The notes: a model not told the origin generated them from the letters alone. DNA of 64,000 bases from Pseudomonas sp. HOU2 (GCF_040729435.1 NZ_CP160398.1:5499001-5563000); one strand, 5' to 3'. Positions 1 through 10,445 are shown, counted from the first letter of the stretch. Numbers and translations: made by a program.

Positions 1-3000
1 AATATCGATGGCAGCGGCATCCTCAACAAACTCGACACCGGCACGCTGGTGCTCAACGGCGCCAACACCTACAGCGGCGGCACGCAGCTGGACGGTGGCA
101 AGATCATTGTCGGCAGCAACACCGCGCTGGGCAGCGGCACACTGACCGCCAACGCCGGTACGCAACTGGACAGCAACACCGCCGTAACCCTCGGCAACGC
201 CGCCACACTCAACGGCAACCTGACCGTGGTCGGCAGCAACGCGCTGACTCTCAACGGGGTCGTTGGCGGCACGGGTGGCCTGATCAAGAATGGCGCGGCC
301 AACCTGACCCTCGGTGGCAACAACGCCTTCCTCGGGCCGGTGGCACTGAACGCGGGCGGTCTGATTCTGGCGTCGAACAGCGCGCTGGGCTCGGCCACCC
401 TGAACGCGGCGAATGGCACCACACTGGATGCCAGCGGCGCCTTCACGGCGGGTAACGCGATCAACCTGGCGGGCAACCTGGGTATCGTCGGCAGCAACGA
501 TCTGACACTGAGCGGCGCGATCAATGGCGCCGGCAGCCTGACCAAGAATGGCGCGGCCAACCTGATCCTGAGCGGGGCCAACAACTTCCTCGGCGGCGTC
601 ACCCTCAACGCCGGCACCCTGACTGCCGGCAGCAACGGCGCCCTCGGTCTGGGCAACCTGACCGTGGCCGGTGCCTCGGCGCTGGACAGCAACACCTCGG
701 TGTCGCTGGGCAACAACGTGGTGCTCAACGCCAATCTGACCAATACCGGCAGCAGCGACGTAGCGCTCAGCGGCGTGGTCAGCGGCACCGGGGGGCTGAT
801 CAAGAACGGCGCGTCGAACCTGACGCTCAACGGCATCAACACTTACACCGGTGGCACCACGCTGAATGCCGGTACGCTGACCCTTGGCACTGGCTCGGCA
901 CTGGGCAGCGGTGCTCTCACCGTTGCCGGTGCTTCGAGTCTCGACAGCAGCGCGCCGCTGGTGCTGGCCAACAACATCAACCTCAACGCCAACCTCGGTC
1001 TGAGCGGTAACAACAACCTGACCCTTGGCGGCGTGATCGCCGGGGCCGGCACTCTGACCAAAAACGGTCTGGCCGACGTGACGCTGTCCGGCAATAACAC
1101 CTTCAGCGGCACTTTCGATGTGCAATCCGGCAGCCTGACCACCCTCAGCGGCGCGGCATTGGGCAACAACGCCACGGTCAATCTCGCGGGCGGCGCGGCG
1201 CTGAATCTCGGTGCTTCGGGCAGCCTCGCCAGCCTGACCGGCAGCGGTACCGCGCTGGTCGGCACCGGCAACACCCTGAGTCTGGGTGGCAACAACGTCA
1301 GCAGCACCTTCGCCGGCATCCTCAGCGGTGACGGCGGGCTGACCAAACTCGGCACGGGTACGCTGACCCTCAGCGGCATCAGCGACCTGACCGGCGATAC
1401 CAACGTCAACGCCGGCACCCTGCAGGTCAACGGCTCGCTGGCCAGCACCAACGTGCTGGTCAACAGCGGCGGCACCCTGGGTGGCAGCGGCACCCTGACC
1501 GGTGCGGTGACGGTGGCCGATGGCGGGCATCTGGCCGGCGCCACTGGCAGCACCCTGTCGGTGAACTCGCTGGTGTTCAACGGCAATTCCAACTTCGATG
1601 TCGGCCTGGGTACGCCGGTCTCCGGTGGCGGTAGCGCACTGGTGAATGTCGGCGGCAACCTGACCCTCGACGGCACCCTCAATGTCAGCGACATCGGCGG
1701 TTTCGGTAGCGGTGTGTATCGCCTGATCAACTACACCGGCGGCCTGACCGACAACGGCATGCTGATCGACACGGTGCCGGGCAGCGTCACCCCTGGCGAT
1801 CTGACCCTGCAAACCGCGCTGGCCAACCAGATCAACCTGCTGGTCACCGCACCGGGCGTCACCGTGCAGTTCTGGGACGGCAACCAACTCGTCGCCAACG
1901 GTTCGGTCGATGGCGGCAGCGGCACCTGGGGCACCGGCACCACCAACTGGACCGACGTCAACGGCACCACCAATCAGGCCTGGACCAACAACTTCGCGGT
2001 GTTCCAGGGTGCGGCAGGTACGGTCACCGTGAACGGTGCACAAACCATCACCGGCATGCAGTTCGTTACCGATGGCTACAACCTGCAGAACGGCACGGCG
2101 GGTTCGCTGAATCTGGTCAACGGTTCGCTGGGCAACGCCTCGGTACGGGTCGATCCGAACGCCACCGCGACCGTCGGCGTTGCGCTTAACGGCAGCGGCA
2201 CCCTCGGCAAATACGACAGCGGTACGCTGGTGCTCAACGCCGCCAACGGCTACACCGGCGGCACCGCGCTCAATGGCGGCAAGATCGTCGTCGGCAACAA
2301 CGCCGCGCTCGGCACCGGCGTGTTGACCGCTGCGGACGGCACTGCACTGGACAGCAACGCAGCGGTCAGTCTCGCCAACGCTGTGGTGCTCAATGGCGGC
2401 TTGACCGTCGCCGGCTCCAACGCATTGACCCTCGGCGGTGTAGTCAGCGGTAGCGGTAGCCTGATCAAGACTGGCGCATCGAGCCTGACGCTCAACGGCA
2501 GCAACACTTACAGCGGCGGCACTCAGCTCGCTGGCGGCACATTGGTGCTGGGCAATAACAGCGCGATCAGCAGCGGTGCATTGAACGTGACCGGCAACGG
2601 TAGCCTCGACAGCAGCTCGGCGCTGCAACTGGCCAACGCGATCAATCTGGGGTCGCAACTGACCCTGGCCGGCAACCAGAACACCACGCTGCTCGGCGCC
2701 ATCACCGGCACCGGCAGTCTGGTGAAAAACGGCAGCGCTGACCTCGTGCTGAGTGGTGCCAATACCTACAGCGGCGGCACCACGCTGAACGCTGGCACTA
2801 CCACTGGCGACACCAGCAGCCTGCAAGGCGCCATCGTCAACAACGCAGCGCTGACCTTCGCGCAAAACGCCGACGGCAGCTACACCGGCAACCTCACCGG
2901 CGCCGGCACGCTGAACAAGACCGGCACCGGCCAGTTGCTCCTGACCGGCAACAACACCTTCACCGGCAACACCTCGGTGCAGGCCGGCAACCTGATCGTC

Positions 3001-5604
3001 AATGGTGTGCTCAACAGCGCCAACGTCAATGTCGCCAGCGGCGCGAAAATCGGCGGCAGCGGGCAACTGGGTGGCAACGTACAACTGGCCAGCGGTGCAA
3101 CGCTGAGCGGTGGCGGCACGGCCACGCCGTTGTCGGTCGGTGCGCTGACATTGTCCTCGGGCACCAACCTGGACTTCAGCCTCGGCTCGGCCGCCAGCTC
3201 CACCACGGTGGTCAACGTCGCCGGCAACCTGACCCTCGACGGCACGCTGAACATCAGCAATGCCGGCGGCTTTGGCACCGGGGTCTATCAACTGTTCCGT
3301 TACGGCGGCAGCCTGACCGACAACGGTCTGGTCTACGGCAGCCTGCCGGTATCGGCGGCCAATCTGACCCTGCAAACCGCGATTGCCAATCAGATCAACC
3401 TGCTGGTGCAGGGCAGTCCGGGTGAAGTGCAGTTCTGGAACGGCGGCACCACCAATCCTGACGGCAGTATCGGTGGCGGCAGTGGCGTGTGGGGCCCGGG
3501 CACCAACTGGACCGATCCGAGCGGCACGCTGGCGCTGGCGTCCAATGGTCAGTTCGCAGTGTTTGGTGGCCAGGCCGGTACCGTCACTGTGCAGGGCAAT
3601 CAGAACTTCACCGGTCTGCAGTTCCTCACCGACGGCTACAGCCTGGTGCCGGGCGCTGGCGGTACGCTGACGCCAGTCAACGGTGCGGACGGCAGCCTGG
3701 CGCCGGTGCGGGTCAATGCCGGGGCTAGTGCTGAAATCGACGTGCCGCTGATCGGCACCGGTGGTATCGAGAAACTCGATTCCGGCACCCTTGTGCTGAC
3801 GGGCGCCAACACCTACAGCGGTGGCACCACCGTCAGTGGCGGTACGCTGATCGGTAACACCACCAGCCTGCAAGGCAACATCACCGACAACGCCACACTG
3901 GTGTTTCAGCAGAACGCCATTGGGCAGTTCAACGGTGTTCTCAGCGGACTCGGAGCGATGGCCAAACGCGGCGCCGGCACGTTGTTGCTGACCGGCAATC
4001 AGCCGTTCAGTGGCACCGTCTCGGTCGATCAAGGCGTGTTGCAAGTCGGCAGCCGTGCGGCCCGGGCTTCGTTGGGCGCACAAGTCACGGTCGCCAATGG
4101 CGCAGGCCTGAGTGGTAATGGCAGCGTCGGTTCGGTGGTCAACCATGGTGTGGTGGCTTCCGGGGGGGCTGACGGCACCTTGAGCGTGGCCGGCAACCTG
4201 ACCAACAGCAGTGATGGTGTGCTGGCGCTGACGGTCAGTTCGCCAACCGCGACACCGTTGGCGGTGGGTGGTACGGCGGCATTGGGCGGCGGTCTGGTGG
4301 TCAACAGCCTGGCGCCGTTCACCGGCAATACCACTTACTCGTTGATCACCGCGGGCGGTGGTGTGACTGGCACCTTCAGTGCCGCCGATCTGCCGCAGTA
4401 CGCGTTCCTCGACAGCTCGCTGGTCTACGGCGCCGACTCTGTCACCCTGGCCGTGAGCCGCAACGGCAACTCGTTCGCCGATGTCGCTAACACGGGCAAC
4501 CAGCGCGGCACCGCCACGGCACTGTCCAATAACGGTGTGGCCGGTGCGGCGTTGCAGAACCAGATCGTCAACCTCAGCGTGGCCGGTGCGCGTAATGCGT
4601 TCGACAGCCTCTCCGGGGAAATCCATGCCAGTACCGCCAGCGCCATGCTTGAGGATTCGCGCTTCATCCGTGAAGCGGTGAATGACCGCATGCGTCAGCC
4701 ATCGTGCAGCGCGGCGGACGATCCGCGCAGAACCCTGGCACCGAGCGACACGCAACTGAGCAGCAATGGCTGCCATGGGGAAATGGTCGGCTGGATCCGG
4801 GCCATCGGTGCCTGGGGTGACATGGGCGGCGACAGCAACACGGCGAAGGTCGATCGCAACCTCGGCGGTTTCATGCTTGGCACCGACAAGGCGCTGGATG
4901 ACACCTGGCGTGCCGGGATGGCGGCCGGCTACACCCGCAGCAATCTCAATGCGCATGATCGCAACTCGGATGCCAAGGTCGACAGCTACCACCTGGCCGG
5001 TTATCTGAACTCGCAATTCGATGCACTGGCAGTGCGCCTCGGCGCGGCTTACAGCTGGCACAGCATCGAGACCAAACGCGATGTCAGCGTCGGCAGCTAC
5101 AACGATCGTCTGAAGGCCGATTACGACGCACGCAGTGCACAGGTGTTCGGTGAAGTGGGTTACGCGATCAACGCCGGCGGTGTTGCCATCGAACCGTTCG
5201 CAGGGCTTGCCTACGTCAACTACGACAGCGATACCGGCAAGGAAAAAGGTGGAGTGGGGCGCCTGAAGGCCGACGCCGATCAGGACATCACCTACTCGAC
5301 CCTCGGCGTGCGTATCGGCAAATTGGTGACCCTGGCCAATGGCAGCCAACTGACGCCACGCGCGGCCATCGGTTGGCGGCATGCCTACGGCGACACCAAA
5401 CCTGACGCCGACCTGACCTTCATCGACGGCGGCGCCTCGTTCAGCACCCAGGGCGTGCCGATCGCCAAGGACAGCGCATTGCTCGAAGCCGGCGTGGACT
5501 TCCAGGTCACCCCGACCGGCAAACTGGGCATCGGCTACTCGGGCCAGGTGTCCAGCGACAACAATGACAGCGCGTTCAACATCAGCTTCAGTCAAAGCTT
5601 CTGA
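1..5604 (+). CDS. Autotransporter with beta-strand repeat passenger (5' end missing)
   Basis: The reading frame is open from the first base, so the signal peptide and part of the passenger lie upstream of the window. The visible protein (over 1850 residues) is mostly Gly/Asn/Thr/Leu-rich repeats of the autotransporter-associated beta-strand type, with recurring cores such as NTYSGGT, GSNALTLNGV and GTLVLNGAN. A larger block recurs, with VQFW motifs at 1864 and 3427. The last ~265 residues (from about 4780) form the type V secretion beta-barrel and end in phenylalanine, as usual for outer-membrane proteins. Two cysteines lie just before the barrel. A role in adhesion or aggregation is inferred from the family. 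A terminator follows. The long minus-strand ORFs across this gene are codon-bias shadows. Confidence 0.93.
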   Translation, partial: NIDGSGILNKLDTGTLVLNGANTYSGGTQLDGGKIIVGSNTALGSGTLTANAGTQLDSNTAVTLGNAATLNGNLTVVGSNALTLNGVVGGTGGLIKNGAANLTLGGNNAFLGPVALNAGGLILASNSALGSATLNAANGTTLDASGAFTAGNAINLAGNLGIVGSNDLTLSGAINGAGSLTKNGAANLILSGANNFLGGVTLNAGTLTAGSNGALGLGNLTVAGASALDSNTSVSLGNNVVLNANLTNTGSSDVALSGVVSGTGGLIKNGASNLTLNGINTYTGGTTLNAGTLTLGTGSALGSGALTVAGASSLDSSAPLVLANNINLNANLGLSGNNNLTLGGVIAGAGTLTKNGLADVTLSGNNTFSGTFDVQSGSLTTLSGAALGNNATVNLAGGAALNLGASGSLASLTGSGTALVGTGNTLSLGGNNVSSTFAGILSGDGGLTKLGTGTLTLSGISDLTGDTNVNAGTLQVNGSLASTNVLVNSGGTLGGSGTLTGAVTVADGGHLAGATGSTLSVNSLVFNGNSNFDVGLGTPVSGGGSALVNVGGNLTLDGTLNVSDIGGFGSGVYRLINYTGGLTDNGMLIDTVPGSVTPGDLTLQTALANQINLLVTAPGVTVQFWDGNQLVANGSVDGGSGTWGTGTTNWTDVNGTTNQAWTNNFAVFQGAAGTVTVNGAQTITGMQFVTDGYNLQNGTAGSLNLVNGSLGNASVRVDPNATATVGVALNGSGTLGKYDSGTLVLNAANGYTGGTALNGGKIVVGNNAALGTGVLTAADGTALDSNAAVSLANAVVLNGGLTVAGSNALTLGGVVSGSGSLIKTGASSLTLNGSNTYSGGTQLAGGTLVLGNNSAISSGALNVTGNGSLDSSSALQLANAINLGSQLTLAGNQNTTLLGAITGTGSLVKNGSADLVLSGANTYSGGTTLNAGTTTGDTSSLQGAIVNNAALTFAQNADGSYTGNLTGAGTLNKTGTGQLLLTGNNTFTGNTSVQAGNLIVNGVLNSANVNVASGAKIGGSGQLGGNVQLASGATLSGGGTATPLSVGALTLSSGTNLDFSLGSAASSTTVVNVAGNLTLDGTLNISNAGGFGTGVYQLFRYGGSLTDNGLVYGSLPVSAANLTLQTAIANQINLLVQGSPGEVQFWNGGTTNPDGSIGGGSGVWGPGTNWTDPSGTLALASNGQFAVFGGQAGTVTVQGNQNFTGLQFLTDGYSLVPGAGGTLTPVNGADGSLAPVRVNAGASAEIDVPLIGTGGIEKLDSGTLVLTGANTYSGGTTVSGGTLIGNTTSLQGNITDNATLVFQQNAIGQFNGVLSGLGAMAKRGAGTLLLTGNQPFSGTVSVDQGVLQVGSRAARASLGAQVTVANGAGLSGNGSVGSVVNHGVVASGGADGTLSVAGNLTNSSDGVLALTVSSPTATPLAVGGTAALGGGLVVNSLAPFTGNTTYSLITAGGGVTGTFSAADLPQYAFLDSSLVYGADSVTLAVSRNGNSFADVANTGNQRGTATALSNNGVAGAALQNQIVNLSVAGARNAFDSLSGEIHASTASAMLEDSRFIREAVNDRMRQPSCSAADDPRRTLAPSDTQLSSNGCHGEMVGWIRAIGAWGDMGGDSNTAKVDRNLGGFMLGTDKALDDTWRAGMAAGYTRSNLNAHDRNSDAKVDSYHLAGYLNSQFDALAVRLGAAYSWHSIETKRDVSVGSYNDRLKADYDARSAQVFGEVGYAINAGGVAIEPFAGLAYVNYDSDTGKEKGGVGRLKADADQDITYSTLGVRIGKLVTLANGSQLTPRAAIGWRHAYGDTKPDADLTFIDGGASFSTQGVPIAKDSALLEAGVDFQVTPTGKLGIGYSGQVSSDNNDSAFNISFSQSF

Positions 5605-5623
5605 ATCATGGTCGAAGTACTTT

Positions 5624-5650
5624 AGCCGCCCGAAAGGGCGGTTTTTTTTG
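5624..5650 (+). terminator. Rho-independent terminator of the autotransporter gene
   Basis: The stem CCGCCC-GAAA-GGGCGG (5626-5641) is followed by eight T residues, 20 bases after the autotransporter stop codon. Confidence 0.9.
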
Positions 5651-5702
5651 CACAATCAAAAGCCTTTGTGGCGAGTGATTTATGCAGTGAGGCAGGAACA
5701 AA

Positions 5703-6068
5703 ATGGATCTGTCGAAGTATTTGTTACATCTGGAAAACCGCCTGCTGTCGCGCGCCGTGCGCGAGGACGTCGCTGAACTGGCGCGATTGATCGCGGACGA
5801 CTCTGTCGAATTCGGCGCCAGCGGCGGCATTTGGAACAAATCCGCTGTGCTGGAAGCGCTGCCGCAGCAAGCGTTCGCCCAACGTACCGTCAGTCAGTTC
5901 ACGCTCAAGCAATTGTCGGAAGATTCGGCGCTGGTGACGTATCACTGCCATACCGTCGCTGTCGGCCAGCGGGTGCCGGCGGACAGCCTGCGCAGTTCGG
6001 TATGGCGGCGGCAGGGGGAGCAGTGGCAGATGGTTTTTCATCAGGGCACCTTTTGTGCCCGGCCGTGA
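5703..6068 (+). CDS. SnoaL/NTF2-like small protein (DUF4440 type)
   Basis: This 121-residue protein has the size and pattern of the NTF2-like/DUF4440 fold. It starts with a helical segment ([20 protein letters not shown]) and has the characteristic central stretch [20 protein letters not shown]. It ends with [19 protein letters not shown], the typical final strand. No catalytic residue can be assigned, so function is unknown; relatives bind or isomerise small molecules, or act as immunity-type domains. It stands alone between the autotransporter terminator and a REP pair, and nothing in the context links it to selD. Confidence 0.8.
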   Translation: MDLSKYLLHLENRLLSRAVREDVAELARLIADDSVEFGASGGIWNKSAVLEALPQQAFAQRTVSQFTLKQLSEDSALVTYHCHTVAVGQRVPADSLRSSVWRRQGEQWQMVFHQGTFCARP

Positions 6069-6093
6069 AACCGTGGGGACCCGTTGATAGCTT

Positions 6094-6186
6094 TCGCGAG
6101 CAAGCTCGCTCCCACAGGGGATCTTCAGTGAAAGCAGGATTTGCGGATGGCAGTGATCAAATGTGGGAGCGAGCTTGCTCGCGAAG
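6094..6186. repeat. Paired REP element, family A (GCGAGCAAGCTCGCTCCCAC)
   Basis: The core TCGCGAGCAAGCTCGCTCCCA at 6094 reappears inverted at 6163-6186, about 50 bases apart, giving a long hairpin in the gap before selD. The same family occurs at 17016. Confidence 0.9.
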
Positions 6187-6265
6187 GGGGCCGAACACTC
6201 AGCGCAAAAATCTGCTGGCCCGCGCTCTGCTAGAATCCGCCCCATCAACTGCCAGAGACTCTCCC

Positions 6266-7300
6266 ATGAGCGAGCCGATTCGTCTGACCCAATACAGCCA
6301 CGGTGCCGGTTGTGGCTGCAAGATTTCCCCGCAGGTACTGGAAGTGATTCTGGCCGGCAGCGGTGCGCAGAACCTTGACCCGAAACTGTGGGTCGGCAAT
6401 GCCTCGCGTGATGACGCGGCGGTGTACGAGATCGATGCCGAGCGCGGGGTGGTGTCGACCACGGACTTCTTCATGCCGATCGTCGACGACCCGTTCGACT
6501 TCGGCCGTATCGCCGCAACCAACGCGATCAGCGACATCTACGCGATGGGCGGCGACCCGCTGATGGCGATCGCGATCCTTGGCTGGCCGGTGAATGTGCT
6601 GGCGCCGGAAGTGGCGCGGGAAGTGATTCGCGGCGGGCGTGCGGTGTGTGACGCCGCCGGCATTCCGCTGGCCGGCGGGCATTCGATCGATGCGCCGGAG
6701 CCGATCTTCGGCCTGGCCGTGACCGGTCTGGTGGAAAAGCGCCACATGAAGCGCAACGACACCGCCACCGCCGGTTGCCTGCTGTATCTGACCAAGCCGT
6801 TGGGCATTGGCATCCTCACCACCGCCGAGAAAAAGGGCAAATTGCGTCCCGGCGATGTCGGTGTGGCCCGCGACTGGATGTGCACCCTGAACAAGCCCGG
6901 CAGCCGTTTCGGCAAACTCGCCGGGGTCGCTGCGATGACCGACGTTACCGGTTTCGGTCTGCTCGGGCATCTGGTGGAAATGGCCGATGGCAGCCACCTG
7001 ACCGCACGCATCGGCTACAACCATGTGCCGCGTCTGGACAGCGTCGAGTACTACCTCGAACAGGGCTGTGTGCCCGGTGGTACGTTGCGTAACTTCGACA
7101 GCTATTCGAGCAAGCTCGGTCGTCTGCAGGAGTTGCACAAGCGCGTGCTGTGCGACCCGCAGACCAGCGGCGGCCTGCTGATTGCGGTCACTCCCGAAGG
7201 TAACGACGAGTTCCTCGCCGTGGCTGCCGAACTGGGCCTGAACCTGGCGCCGATCGGCGAGCTGGTCGAGCGACAGACCCACGCAGTCGAGGTGATCTGA
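6266..7300 (+). CDS. selD: Selenophosphate synthetase
   Basis: SelD makes monoselenophosphate from selenide and ATP, the selenium donor for tRNA selenouridine and selenocysteine. The 344-residue product opens with [12 protein letters not shown], containing the catalytic pair expected of the family (Cys16 and Lys19). It continues with the AIRS-type ATP-binding and C-terminal domains ([22 protein letters not shown]). The open frame runs farther upstream, but ATG 6266 matches the family N-terminus. Its stop overlaps the mnmH start codon by one base (TGATG), so the two genes are translationally coupled, and the neighbour uses its product. Confidence 0.97.
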   Translation: MSEPIRLTQYSHGAGCGCKISPQVLEVILAGSGAQNLDPKLWVGNASRDDAAVYEIDAERGVVSTTDFFMPIVDDPFDFGRIAATNAISDIYAMGGDPLMAIAILGWPVNVLAPEVAREVIRGGRAVCDAAGIPLAGGHSIDAPEPIFGLAVTGLVEKRHMKRNDTATAGCLLYLTKPLGIGILTTAEKKGKLRPGDVGVARDWMCTLNKPGSRFGKLAGVAAMTDVTGFGLLGHLVEMADGSHLTARIGYNHVPRLDSVEYYLEQGCVPGGTLRNFDSYSSKLGRLQELHKRVLCDPQTSGGLLIAVTPEGNDEFLAVAAELGLNLAPIGELVERQTHAVEVI

Positions 7301-8403
7301 TGTCACGCGACTGCACCGATTACCGCGATATTTTCCTCAACGACCGGCCAATGATGGATGCGCGTGCGCCGATCGAGTTTGCCCACGGCGCGTTTCCCGG
7401 CGTGGTCAACCTGCCGCTGATGAACGACCGCGAGCGCGAGCAGGTCGGAACTTGCTACAAGCAGCATGGACAACAAGCGGCCATCGCCCTCGGTGAGCGG
7501 CTGGTGTCTGCCGACGTGCGTGAGCAGCGCATTCAGGGCTGGGTCGAGTTTGCCCGGGCACATCCCGACGGCTACCTGTATTGCTTTCGCGGCGGCCTGC
7601 GTTCGCAGATCGTCCAGCAATGGATCAAGGAGCAGGGCGGGATCGATTATCCGCGGGTCGGCGGTGGCTACAAGGCGATGCGCACGTTCCTGCTGGAGAC
7701 CATCGATCAGGCCGTGGCCGAGTGCGATCTGGTGCTGCTGGGCGGAATGACCGGCACCGGCAAGACCGAATTGCTGGTGCAGTTGCGCAATGGTCTGGAT
7801 CTGGAAGGCCACGCCAATCATCGGGGATCGAGTTTCGGCAAACGCGCCACCGGGCAACCGACCAATATCGATTTCGAAAACCGTCTGGCCGTTGATCTGC
7901 TGAAAAAACGCGCCGGCGGGATCCAGCAGTTTGTGCTGGAAGACGAGAGCCGGGTCGTCGGCAGTTGTGCCTTGCCATTGCCGCTGTACCGGGGCATGCA
8001 AGTGGCGCCGATGGTCTGGCTCGAAGACAGCCTGGAGCAGCGGGTCGAGCGGATCCTGCAGGACTATGTGGTCAACCTGCACGCCGAGTTCGTCGCGGTG
8101 CATGGCGAGCAGGGCTTTGCGCTGTATGCCGAACGGTTGATCGCGAGTTTGAACAATATCCAGCGCCGGCTGGGTGGCGAACGCCATCAGCGGATGTTCC
8201 TGCAGATGGAAGAGGCCTTGGCCGAGCAGGCGCGCAGCGGATCGGTCGAGGCGTTCCGTGACTGGATCAGCGTGTTGCTACGGGAATATTACGACCCGAT
8301 GTATGCGTTCCAGCGTGAGAAGAAGGGCGGGCGGATCGAGTTTGCCGGGGAGCGCGGGGCGGTGCTGGAGTATCTGCGCGAGCGGGTGAATCAGCGGGTT
8401 TGA
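7300..8403 (+). CDS. mnmH: tRNA 2-selenouridine synthase (rhodanese + P-loop)
   Basis: MnmH (also SelU/YbbB) replaces sulfur by selenium in 2-thiouridine at wobble U34 of tRNAs, using selenophosphate from SelD. The 367-residue protein has an N-terminal rhodanese domain with the active-site loop YCFRGGLRS (Cys95). A Walker A motif follows at about residues 148-157 ([10 protein letters not shown]), and the C-terminal half is helical. Length and domain order match the family. It overlaps selD by one base and closes this two-gene operon. Confidence 0.97.
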   Translation: MSRDCTDYRDIFLNDRPMMDARAPIEFAHGAFPGVVNLPLMNDREREQVGTCYKQHGQQAAIALGERLVSADVREQRIQGWVEFARAHPDGYLYCFRGGLRSQIVQQWIKEQGGIDYPRVGGGYKAMRTFLLETIDQAVAECDLVLLGGMTGTGKTELLVQLRNGLDLEGHANHRGSSFGKRATGQPTNIDFENRLAVDLLKKRAGGIQQFVLEDESRVVGSCALPLPLYRGMQVAPMVWLEDSLEQRVERILQDYVVNLHAEFVAVHGEQGFALYAERLIASLNNIQRRLGGERHQRMFLQMEEALAEQARSGSVEAFRDWISVLLREYYDPMYAFQREKKGGRIEFAGERGAVLEYLRERVNQRV

Positions 8404-8422
8404 GGGGGTTCTTGCGGGCCCA

Positions 8423-8513
8423 ATCGCTGGCAAGCCAGCTCCCACAGTGTTTTGTGGAAACCGTAAATATGGGCTTCACACAAACCCTGTGGGAGCTGGC
8501 TTGCCAGCGATGA
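8423..8513. repeat. Paired REP element, family B (TCGCTGGCAAGCCAGCTCCC)
   Basis: Two inverted copies of the core flank about 40 bases between the 3' ends of mnmH and the convergent histidine phosphatase gene. Family B recurs at 10214, 11438, 47742 and 55354. Confidence 0.9.
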
Positions 8514-8536
8514 GGAACCGACAGACCGCCAATCAC

Positions 8537-9211
8537 TCAAGTCGGACAAGTCACCTTGCCGTTGTCCAGCCCCTGCTTGTAGCTGTGGCTCTGCAAACTG
8601 GCCTTGCCGTTGTGCCAGGTCAGGGTCAGCACGTACAGCGAATCGAAATCGCCTGACGCCCAGTCATCGGTGATGGTCTGCTTTTCGCCGACCGCCTTGC
8701 CGGCAACCTTGTTGATCAACTCCGGCAGATAACCGTGCGACCACGCGGTGTAGATCGTCGCGTTGTGGTACTTGTCCTCGGTCAGCTCGCGCGCCAGGTC
8801 ACTGGTGTCGTTGGCGGAGAACTCGATGTTCACCGGCAGGCCGAGCTTGATCGCCGCGGGGCTGATGGTCATCAACGGACGGATGTAGCTGTAGGAGTTG
8901 TCCAGCTCGCCTTCCTCGACGTTGCGCGTCGGGTTGGCGGCGAATACGTAGTCCGCCTTGCCGAATTTTTCCGGTAGCAGGGTCGACAGCTCGATCGCCC
9001 GGTTCAGGCCCTGACAGTTGAGCTGGCCGAGACCGCCCTCGGGTTTTTCTGCGTGGCGCAGGAAGATCAGGGTTTGCGTACCGTCCACCGGTTGCGCGCG
9101 AATCTGGCTCGACTCGAGCGACAAGGTCAGCGCACTGACCGCCAGCAGGGAGGGCAGGGCCACGTAGGCGCGGTGTTTGAAGCGTTTGGCGAAACTCATG
9201 AGGTTCGTCAT
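8537..9211 (-). CDS. Secreted histidine-phosphatase superfamily protein
   Basis: The 224-residue product has the RHAEKP motif (LIFLRHAEKPEGG) that marks the histidine phosphatase superfamily, placed right after an N-terminal hydrophobic signal region (ALPSLLAVSALTLSL). It is therefore expected in the periplasm. A second conserved His is likely in TAWSHGYLPELI. Two Cys residues (NCQGLN and the C-terminal VTCPT) could form a disulfide. The substrate is unknown; members include phosphatases of sugar phosphates and phytate. It stands alone, convergent with mnmH. An upstream Met-Thr-Asn start and a Met five codons later (MSFAKRF) are both possible. Confidence 0.83.
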   Translation of the reverse strand: MTNLMSFAKRFKHRAYVALPSLLAVSALTLSLESSQIRAQPVDGTQTLIFLRHAEKPEGGLGQLNCQGLNRAIELSTLLPEKFGKADYVFAANPTRNVEEGELDNSYSYIRPLMTISPAAIKLGLPVNIEFSANDTSDLARELTEDKYHNATIYTAWSHGYLPELINKVAGKAVGEKQTITDDWASGDFDSLYVLTLTWHNGKASLQSHSYKQGLDNGKVTCPT

Positions 9212-9382
9212 TGAATATAGGATTCTTCAGCAAATTCGGTTGGGGCTGACCAACCCTTACACCACGGGCTCCCAGCACCGGGTGTTGTCCATGTCGTGTC
9301 GTATTTCCCTTGCAAAGACATAGCTCAGAGTCCACTGAGGCCGCTTGGTTCATGCACCTTACCCGCAGGATGTTACGGTTCG

Positions 9383-9466
9383 TGTAGGAGCTGCCGCAGG
9401 CTGCGATCTTTTGATCCAGCTTTTAGAAACCAAATCAAAAGATCGCAGCCTGCAGCAGCGCCTACA
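9383..9466. repeat. Paired repeat, family E (TGTAGGAGCTGCCGCAGGC)
   Basis: The outer arms TGTAGGAGCTGCCGCAGGCT and their inverted copy enclose the inner pair GATCTTTTGATC/ATCAAAAGATC, forming a long imperfect hairpin upstream of the GST gene. The right arm is degenerate (GCAGCAGCGCCTACA). Confidence 0.9.
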
Positions 9467-9503
9467 TTATGATCAGTGTTTTCCTTGTGACTGGATGTTT
9501 GCC

Positions 9504-10202
9504 ATGACCGATCTGTCCGCGTTCCCGATCACCCAGAAATGGCCGGCGCAGTACCCCGACTGGATTCAGCTCTATTCGCTGCCGACTCCCAACGGCGTCA
9601 AGGTCTCGATCATGCTCGAAGAGATCGGCCTGCCGTACGAGCCGCACCGTGTGGGCTTCGACACGCAGGATCAGCTGTCTCCCGAGTTTCTGTCGCTGAA
9701 CCCCAACAACAAAATCCCGGCGATCCTCGATCCCCACGGCCCCGAGGACCAGCCGCTGCCGCTGTTCGAGTCCGGCGCGATCCTGATCTACCTCGCCGAC
9801 AAGAGCGGTCAGTTGCTGGCGCAGGAAGGCGCGCTGCGTTACGAGACGATTCAGTGGCTGATGTTCCAGATGGGCGGTATCGGCCCGATGTTCGGCCAGC
9901 TCGGTTTCTTCAACAAATTCGCCGGCAAGGATTACGAGGACAAGCGTCCCCGTGACCGCTATGTCGAGGAGAGCAGACGCCTGCTCAGCGTGCTCGACAA
10001 ACGTCTGGAAGGTCGCGACTGGATCATGGGCGAGCGCTACACCATCGCCGACATCGCCACGTTCCCGTGGGTGCGCAACCTGATCGGGTTCTATGAGGCC
10101 GGGGATCTGGTCGGGATCAGCAATTTCCCCAACGTGACCCGGGTGCTGGAGCGCTTTCTGGCGCGCCCGGCTGTGGTGCGCGGGTTGACCATTCCTTCCT
10201 GA
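9504..10202 (+). CDS. YfcG/YghU-type glutathione S-transferase
   Basis: The 232-residue protein fits the nu-class GSTs YfcG/YghU, which act as glutathione disulfide reductases using bound glutathione. Evidence includes the N-terminal thioredoxin-like part SLPTPNGVKVSIMLEEIGL, the glutathione-binding stretch NPNNKIPAI, and the loop LFESGAILIYLADK. The C-terminal helical domain contains MGERYTIADIATFPWV. ATG 9504 was chosen because it gives the family N-terminus; ATG 9495 in frame is an alternative. It sits between two repeat pairs and has no operon partner. The exact substrate is not shown by the sequence. Confidence 0.9.
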   Translation: MTDLSAFPITQKWPAQYPDWIQLYSLPTPNGVKVSIMLEEIGLPYEPHRVGFDTQDQLSPEFLSLNPNNKIPAILDPHGPEDQPLPLFESGAILIYLADKSGQLLAQEGALRYETIQWLMFQMGGIGPMFGQLGFFNKFAGKDYEDKRPRDRYVEESRRLLSVLDKRLEGRDWIMGERYTIADIATFPWVRNLIGFYEAGDLVGISNFPNVTRVLERFLARPAVVRGLTIPS

Positions 10203-10213
10203 CCTTCACCCGA

Positions 10214-10308
10214 CCCTGTGGGAGCTGGCTTGCCAGCGATGAAGCCGGCACAGTCAATATCTATGTTGCCTGACCCACCGCTATCGCTGGCAAGCCAGCT
10301 CCCACAGG
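10214..10308. repeat. Paired REP element, family B
   Basis: CTGTGGGAGCTGGCTTGCCA and its inverted copy are separated by about 45 bases in the gap between the GST gene and hemB. Confidence 0.9.
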
Positions 10309-10445
10309 TAATCGGATTGTTCCGAGGATTATTGCACCGCCGGTAATGCTGTCTTGATTGATCCAGGTTTGTACCTGCGCCCAACGAAGGCATAAGCTTC
10401 GCCCCCTACGACTTTCGTCTCATCTTCCGATTTCAGGAAAGCCCC

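Noticed and set aside
69..4334. Several long minus-strand ORFs (up to 295 residues) across the autotransporter gene
   Set aside because: They are Pro/Leu/Val-rich translations antisense to the Gly/Asn/Thr repeats, without ribosome-binding sites or family features.
6266..8403. Selenocysteine machinery (selA, selB, selC tRNA) next to selD
   Set aside because: Only the tRNA-selenation partner mnmH is present; no tRNA-like structure or selAB gene was seen in the window.
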